Source of the DNA: Mesostigma viride
Taxonomy: Eukaryota; Streptophyta; Mesostigmatophyceae; Mesostigmatales; Mesostigmataceae
Length of the DNA: 62,000 nt
NCBI GenBank assembly: GCA_009746045.1
Contig: RPFO01000575.1
Span: forward strand, 1-62,000
Direction of reading: 5' to 3'
Numbering within the stretch: the first letter of the stretch is position 1; every line of letters begins with the position of its first letter. A program made the position numbers and the translations under genes. Shown piece by piece: positions 58,060-62,000 of the stretch. A model generated the notes under the pieces. That model searched no databases, was not told the origin of the DNA, and saw nothing but the letters and a program-made list of their open reading frames with translations.

Positions 58060-59414
58060 GTCACTGCTGCCCGACTGGCCCCCTGCCCCAGCAGGCTTGG
58101 CCTTCCTGTCAGGACACTCACGACGCCAGTGACCTTCCTTGCCACACACAAAGCATGCTCCACCCTTCTTCCCAGACCCAGCCCCACCCTTGCCAGGCTT
58201 CCCCTGGCCTCCCTGAGACTGTCCACCCTGCTTGCCCTGGTTGCCTTGAGCTTGGCCCTTGCCTTGCCCTTGGCCACCCTTACCCTGCTGACCACCAGCT
58301 TGCTGGCTCCCAACCCCTCCTTGGGAACCTGCACCCTTGCCACCCTGAGCCCCCTGCCTCTGGCGCCTGAAGCGCTTACGCTTGTTGGGCCTTGCCCCAT
58401 CACGGGCTGGGTACCCGGGGACATCACCTTGGCCCTGCACAGCGGAGGTGGCATTGCTGCCATGGGACTGGATAGCTTTGCAGGCAGGATCTGGCTTCCT
58501 TATGCTGAGGATTACAAGCTCCAGAGCACGCAAGGAGCCATCAGTCTGGTTAAGAAACATGCGGGCACTGTTCCTCCCATCCACACTCAAACCCATACGG
58601 TCCAGGAAATAGTCTGCCAAGGCCCTATCTGTGACCAGGAAGCCATACTTGGCCCCCTTGTCCCTGATACGGTTGAGCCTAGCCCATTCCTCTGCCACAG
58701 GACCCACTATCTCAAAGGTGTCATACTGATGTTTATAGTAGTTGGTGAGGTTGAGAACCTTGTCAGAGAACTCCTCCCTCAACCCATCCAGGAACTGTGC
58801 CCAGGTTAGCTTATCCTTGACACCAGTCCTAGCCTTTTCCCTGACACGCTCTGACGAGTCCCTGTTGCACGTGGACGAGTGAAACACTTGCACTAGGTTG
58901 ACAGTGGGGTCCACGGAGAGCACAACCAGCTCCATGTCCTCTAGCCACTTGTCTAGAGCTTCCTGTGCTAGTGGTGGGTTAAGAGGCTTTTGTCCATTCA
59001 TAAGCGTGACTGCACTCATGTGAGGTCTCGACCCTGGCAGCGCTTTCACCGGCTCCACCACAGTGGGTGTCACAGCAACAACGCCACTTGGGCCAGCAAG
59101 CACAGGGGAGAGCACATCCACGTGAGGCCTCTTACCATTGCCGTCAGCGGAGGGTCCCTCTTACGCTTCTCCACGGCAGGTTGCCCATTTGCCACCGTTA
59201 TTGCATCAGATGCTCCTAGCGCCCGCGCCTTGCGCGCCTCCTCCACCGAGTCTTCGTGCCGTCTCTTGCTGCCTGGTCTCTTTCCCCCATCGCCCTCGCT
59301 GGCTGGGATCGCCTCCCCCACCAGCTGCTCCTTGTCTTGCCGAGGCTCCTGGCTCGCCCCAGCCGGTGCCTCCATCTCGCCCTTGTCGCCGTCTCCCGGT
59401 TTGCCACGAGGCAT
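58057..59414 (-). CDS. Gag with CCHC zinc knuckle
   Basis: Structural and nucleocapsid protein. The ATG at 59414 opens a charged N-terminus (MPRGKPGDGDKGEMEAPAG). A one-base loss near 59156 (GAGGGACCC) moves to the main frame. The central helical part resembles retrotransposon Gag capsid (LAQEALDKWLEDMELVVL, LTWAQFLDGLREEFSD, YYKHQYDTFEIVG). Then comes a Gly/Gln/Lys-rich region and the knuckle CFVCGKEGHWRREC near 58140, a classic C-x2-C-x4-H-x4-C. It ends in TAG at 58057. It is encoded between the extra ORF and pol. Confidence 0.85.
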
Positions 59415-59467
59415 TATATACAGTGGGATGGCAAAACAAAACAGGCGATAGACAAGGAAACACAGGC

Positions 59468-60616
59468 TCAAGCGCTGGTGCTGCCGGAAGAAGCCGCTGG
59501 CTGCTCTCCAGCTACTGCCTCCTCCTCACGCTCCTGCGCTGTGCGTGCCACCGGTGTCCCCACGCGTGGAACTGAGCGGACCTCCTCCGCGTTGTAAGGA
59601 CCTAGCACACGGCTCACCGGCCTCCCGGCTGCTGTCTGCTCTACCGGCAGTCTAGGCGCACTGCCTCGGCGATACCACTGAAGATTTCTGACCCACCGAC
59701 TACCACCACCTCGCCGGTCGTTCCGCGAGCCCCGACCAATCTCCCCAAAATCGTGTTCTGGCTCAAAGGGGATGTTCAACTCTGCCCTACGCCGGGCCGA
59801 GTATCCCTCGTTTGTGCCGTCACCCTCGTCAATCTGCTGTGACGAGCGGGCTATGATTCCCGTTGGCCGGTCCACGAACTGATCGTGGAACTCCTCGTCG
59901 GAGACGTCTCGACCGGTGATGACTGTCACCGTCGGCCCAGTCGCCCCTGGCCTGCTCTGCAACCTCGGAGTGTCCAAGGTCGACCAAATCCCCGGCGGCC
60001 GCGTAGTGATCACCCAGTGATCGGCGTGACCACGCGCTTCTTGGATCAGAATGTTGACCAGGTGCTCACACGTTTGAGCCACCACCTCGGCCGAATCCCA
60101 CGGGCTATCGGCCTCGCGCGTCTGCGCGTCCCGTATGATATGTGACGCGTCGGTCCCCTCCCCCAGCGAGCTTGTCGCCACCCAGTGATTATACAATCTG
60201 GTTCCACCTAAACAGATGGCCACCAGTTGGCCCAGCGTCTCACGCGCTAAGTCCAGCGCCTGGATGGTTACGTGCCCGCCCTGGTACGCAACTTCTAAAC
60301 TGTAGATCAACGAAGCAATTTCGTCGCGAATGGCGACGAGGCGCTCCGTGCAGACCCGTCCGGTTTCCCCTGGCGACGTCGTCGCCCTAATCCTCATCAC
60401 CACAGGGTCGTTTGCCGACGGCCCTGCTGCGTTACCGAACACAGCGACCCAACCTCCTTCCGCAAGGCCCCTCGCAACGTGGGCCGCTTGCACAAATGTA
60501 GAAGCGTTGGACGGGTGATTATAGGGGTAGAATGCGTCTTCGCGCGCCGGCAACTCTGGAGCTGCTTCGCGCCTGGGAGATGACTCAGGTGTCGTAACCC
60601 GAGCCTCGGCCGACAT
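59468..60616 (-). CDS. Extra ORF upstream of gag, unknown function
   Basis: 382 intact codons; the ATG lies only 33 bp inside the 5' LTR, so it would be the first ORF on the genomic RNA. The middle looks folded and helical (TFVQAAHVARGLAEGGWVAV, VCTERLVAIRDEIASLIYSL, ALDLARETLGQLVAICLG). It is followed by a basic Arg-rich part (GRGSRNDRRGGGSRWVRNL) and a Pro/Glu-rich end. No Cys knuckle, protease or envelope-like membrane segments were seen. It could be a second capsid-like protein or an RNA-binding accessory factor. It is the only long ORF of the element without a frame break. Confidence 0.65.
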   Translation of the reverse strand: MSAEARVTTPESSPRREAAPELPAREDAFYPYNHPSNASTFVQAAHVARGLAEGGWVAVFGNAAGPSANDPVVMRIRATTSPGETGRVCTERLVAIRDEIASLIYSLEVAYQGGHVTIQALDLARETLGQLVAICLGGTRLYNHWVATSSLGEGTDASHIIRDAQTREADSPWDSAEVVAQTCEHLVNILIQEARGHADHWVITTRPPGIWSTLDTPRLQSRPGATGPTVTVITGRDVSDEEFHDQFVDRPTGIIARSSQQIDEGDGTNEGYSARRRAELNIPFEPEHDFGEIGRGSRNDRRGGGSRWVRNLQWYRRGSAPRLPVEQTAAGRPVSRVLGPYNAEEVRSVPRVGTPVARTAQEREEEAVAGEQPAASSGSTSA

Positions 60617-60619
60617 GAA

Positions 60620-60648
60620 ACCTTTGCAAACAGAAATGCAATAGTACG
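60620..60648 (-). promoter_or_regulatory. Expected primer-binding site region, atypical
   Basis: The sequence just inside the 5' LTR on the minus strand reads CGTACTATTGCATTTCTG. It does not start with TGG, so it does not pair with a tRNA 3' CCA end. Priming by an internal tRNA segment (as in Drosophila copia) or self-priming would be needed; this is inference. Confidence 0.35.
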
Positions 60649-61289
60649 AGTTAGCGAGCAGCCAGAACTGTGAGTTCCTGGTCTCTCACGCCACACAACG
60701 GGATGAGCCAAAGTTGCAAGGCAGCAACCCGTGCAGCAAGCCACGACCACGGTGAGCGGTTCCACGTCCAATGTGGGAGCCTCGGTTCGTGCTTGCCAAG
60801 ATAGCTGGTCATCCCCCATGACCAAGCTATATCCTTTGCGTTGTTCCTCGTTCCCATCGGCGTGACGAGGCACGTGCAGGCAGGCAAGCAAATCCTCAAC
60901 GTCCACTGGCATCAGTGCAGAGCCAGGACGAACTGGATTTGCCTAGACTCTGCAACCTAGGAAGTACAGGACCTGTCACAAGCCTGCAAGGCCTAGTATC
61001 CTTGCAGACCTGTGCCAGTTCCTGTAGTCCACCAGTCACAGGCTGCTGCTCCTCCTGGTCTACGTGGACCACAGTCACGTGATAGTCAGGCTAAGCCTGT
61101 GCAGGCACGGCCTGCCACGTGTCCTGTCCACTATACCAGAGGACTGCACCTTAGTCGGCCACGGACGGCTAGGACTTCGGGACTTCATATCTTTCTCGTC
61201 CCTTGTCTGTTTCAGGCGGTCAGCACGGCGTTGGAAAGGTCTTTCCAAACTGTATCCACTTAGCATATTGGTTGCCCAAAATGCTAACT
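60649..61289 (-). repeat. 5' LTR
   Basis: 641 bp, same ends as the 3' LTR. As the upstream LTR it should carry the promoter; no TATA box is confidently assigned. Plus-strand ORFs across both LTRs are shadows. Confidence 0.93.
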
Positions 61290-61817
61290 GCTGGTGTGTT
61301 CCAAAACCGTAACCTCCTCTGCCAGCACCTTCGCGCTATGCACCCCGATCTCGGCGCGGCGGATCTGCAGGCCATGAGCTGTTACCGGTGCCCGGAAGCT
61401 CACTGCCAGCGGTTGTACTCCATTCACGGGCGCGCTCAGCACGCGCGCGCCTGTGTTGCTCAACGGCCCCTCAACCGGCCAGCCGTCCCGGCCCCCTCCC
61501 CCCCTCCCGCCTCGGCTCCCACCGGCTCCCAGCCCTCGCCGCCCGACTACTCGGCCAGTTGGCGTTGGCTTGACACGGTTCCCTGGGATGCATGCGCCAT
61601 CAACCCGACGTCTACCCTGACCGACCTCCCCCACCGCGCGCGTAGCCTTTTCGCGCAATGTGCAATCGTTTCTCTCCGGCGCATGCACGCCGCTCCGGAC
61701 GACCCGCTGGGCTTTAAACTGCACATGGTGACCCCCCGCCTGCTCCTCACCCCTCTCGGGCGTGGTGTGCGCGGCCTCCAGGGTGCGGTTATAGTTAACG
61801 TAAAGGATTTACGTTAG

Positions 61818-62000
61818 ATGGATAGAGATTGTTACGCTCTTTCCAACGGCACCTTGAACGCCTCATTTGGTTAAGGAACGTAAAAGTTATGACGTTTCCT
61901 AGGCTGTGCCGACAGTACCCGGCGCGCCACTGTGGGCGCGTACGGACACAGGATGTACAAGTGTCACTTTGATAGTCCGCAGGACGTTGACAGGACTTGT
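61818..62000. other. Window end, ITR-like relative, no gene
   Basis: Bases 61836-61900 align loosely with the 52483-52654 inverted repeat (AACGGCACC, GAACG, AAAGTTATGACGTTTCC). No ORF. Confidence 0.45.

Larger units (their letters stand above)
52839..61289 (-). mobile_element. Complete LTR retrotransposon with Gag-IN-PR-RT-RH order
   Basis: Two direct LTRs (52839-53482 and 60649-61289), a polypurine tract beside the 3' LTR, three ORF blocks on the minus strand and the 5-bp duplication GCTGG just outside (52834-52838 and 61290-61294). Length 8,451 bp. The host frame is continuous across the empty site, which independently confirms the ends. RT and RNase H are Ty1/copia-like, but the retropepsin lies between integrase and RT, and an extra ORF precedes Gag. 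Two indels and an in-frame double stop interrupt the coding. Confidence 0.9.
52579..61817 (+). pseudogene. Zinc-finger ORF of a retroelement, split by the LTR element
   Basis: Pieces 52579-52838 and 61290-61800 are in one frame once the LTR element and one copy of GCTGG are left out. Cys/His fingers span and follow the site (CQHLRAMHPDL, then CYRCPEAHC and HGRAQHARAC). They are followed by WRWLDTVPWDACAIN, LPHRARSLFAQCAIV and LHMVTPRLLLTPLGRG, a pattern met upstream of RT in algal and plant non-LTR elements. The ORF is then lost near 61790 at TTATAGTTAACGTAAAGG. Because it begins inside the 52483-52654 inverted repeat, it may be the first ORF of the same DIRS-like family rather than of a LINE. 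Confidence 0.6.

Noticed and set aside
58129-58809. 226-codon plus ORF
   Set aside because: Antisense to the Gly/Gln/Lys-rich part of Gag. The Leu-rich text is the mirror of that composition.
58155-59451. Other plus-strand ORFs opposite gag
   Set aside because: Shadow frames; the minus frame has the CCHC knuckle and capsid-like pattern.

Overview
This is eukaryotic nuclear DNA dominated by nested transposable elements. Coding stretches are split by GT-AG introns (donors mostly GTAAGT-like), there are long intergenic and low-complexity tracts, and nearly every recognisable protein belongs to a eukaryotic mobile element. A CACTA transposase, a Mutator-like (MULE) transposase with a SWIM finger, DIRS-type tyrosine-recombinase pieces and an LTR element whose RT carries an HGDD active site fit a repeat-rich alga, most likely of the green lineage. 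The species cannot be named from sequence alone, and no rRNA or tRNA gene was recognised.

Layout. (1) 1-9894: the larger part of a CACTA (En/Spm-type) element. It carries a minus-strand transposase of six exons (915-5199) and a divergent plus-strand TnpA-like gene (5984-9001), with a hairpin-rich GC segment between them, degenerate CTGAGA/TCTCAG repeats in both subterminal zones and a right terminus ending in TAGTG at 9894. (2) 9.9-16.9 kb: no convincing genes except a small zinc-finger ORF (16164-16649), with several minisatellites. (3) 16.9-25.8 kb: palindromes, inverted repeats and a LINE that codes only ORF1 (21.2-24.8 kb). The ORF1 is split by a 1.7-kb TTAA-flanked element (22185-23881), and a diverged inverted copy of that element lies at 18.9-20.4 kb. 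(4) 25905-40098: a second TTAA-flanked family that has received two insertions, one of them a 10.7-kb MULE (29372-40087) with 210-bp terminal inverted repeats that are identical by eye, a transposase gene, a 580-bp GGGCAGTC array and a (GTGC)n tract. (5) 40426-43229: the best candidate host gene, a membrane-anchored glycosyltransferase-like protein. (6) 43.5-47.2 kb: a 5'-truncated LINE with a target-site duplication, duplicated flanks, a second LINE fragment and a tyrosine-recombinase C-terminus. (7) 47.5-50.8 kb: further copies of the two TTAA families. (8) 51.2-52.7 kb: a DIRS-like RNase H/tyrosine-recombinase remnant between 172-bp inverted repeats. (9) 52839-61289: a complete 8.45-kb LTR retrotransposon with a 5-bp target duplication, inserted in a zinc-finger ORF. 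Its order is extra ORF - Gag - integrase - protease - RT - RNase H, which is neither the standard Ty1/copia nor the standard Ty3/gypsy order.

Two patterns run through the window. Insertions are stacked, and several pre-insertion sites can be reconstructed from target duplications, which gives relative ages. Many otherwise healthy reading frames are broken by single-base indels, mostly losses and often in homopolymers or tandem repeats. That looks as much like residual long-read assembly error as like gene decay, so 'pseudogene' is used sparingly.
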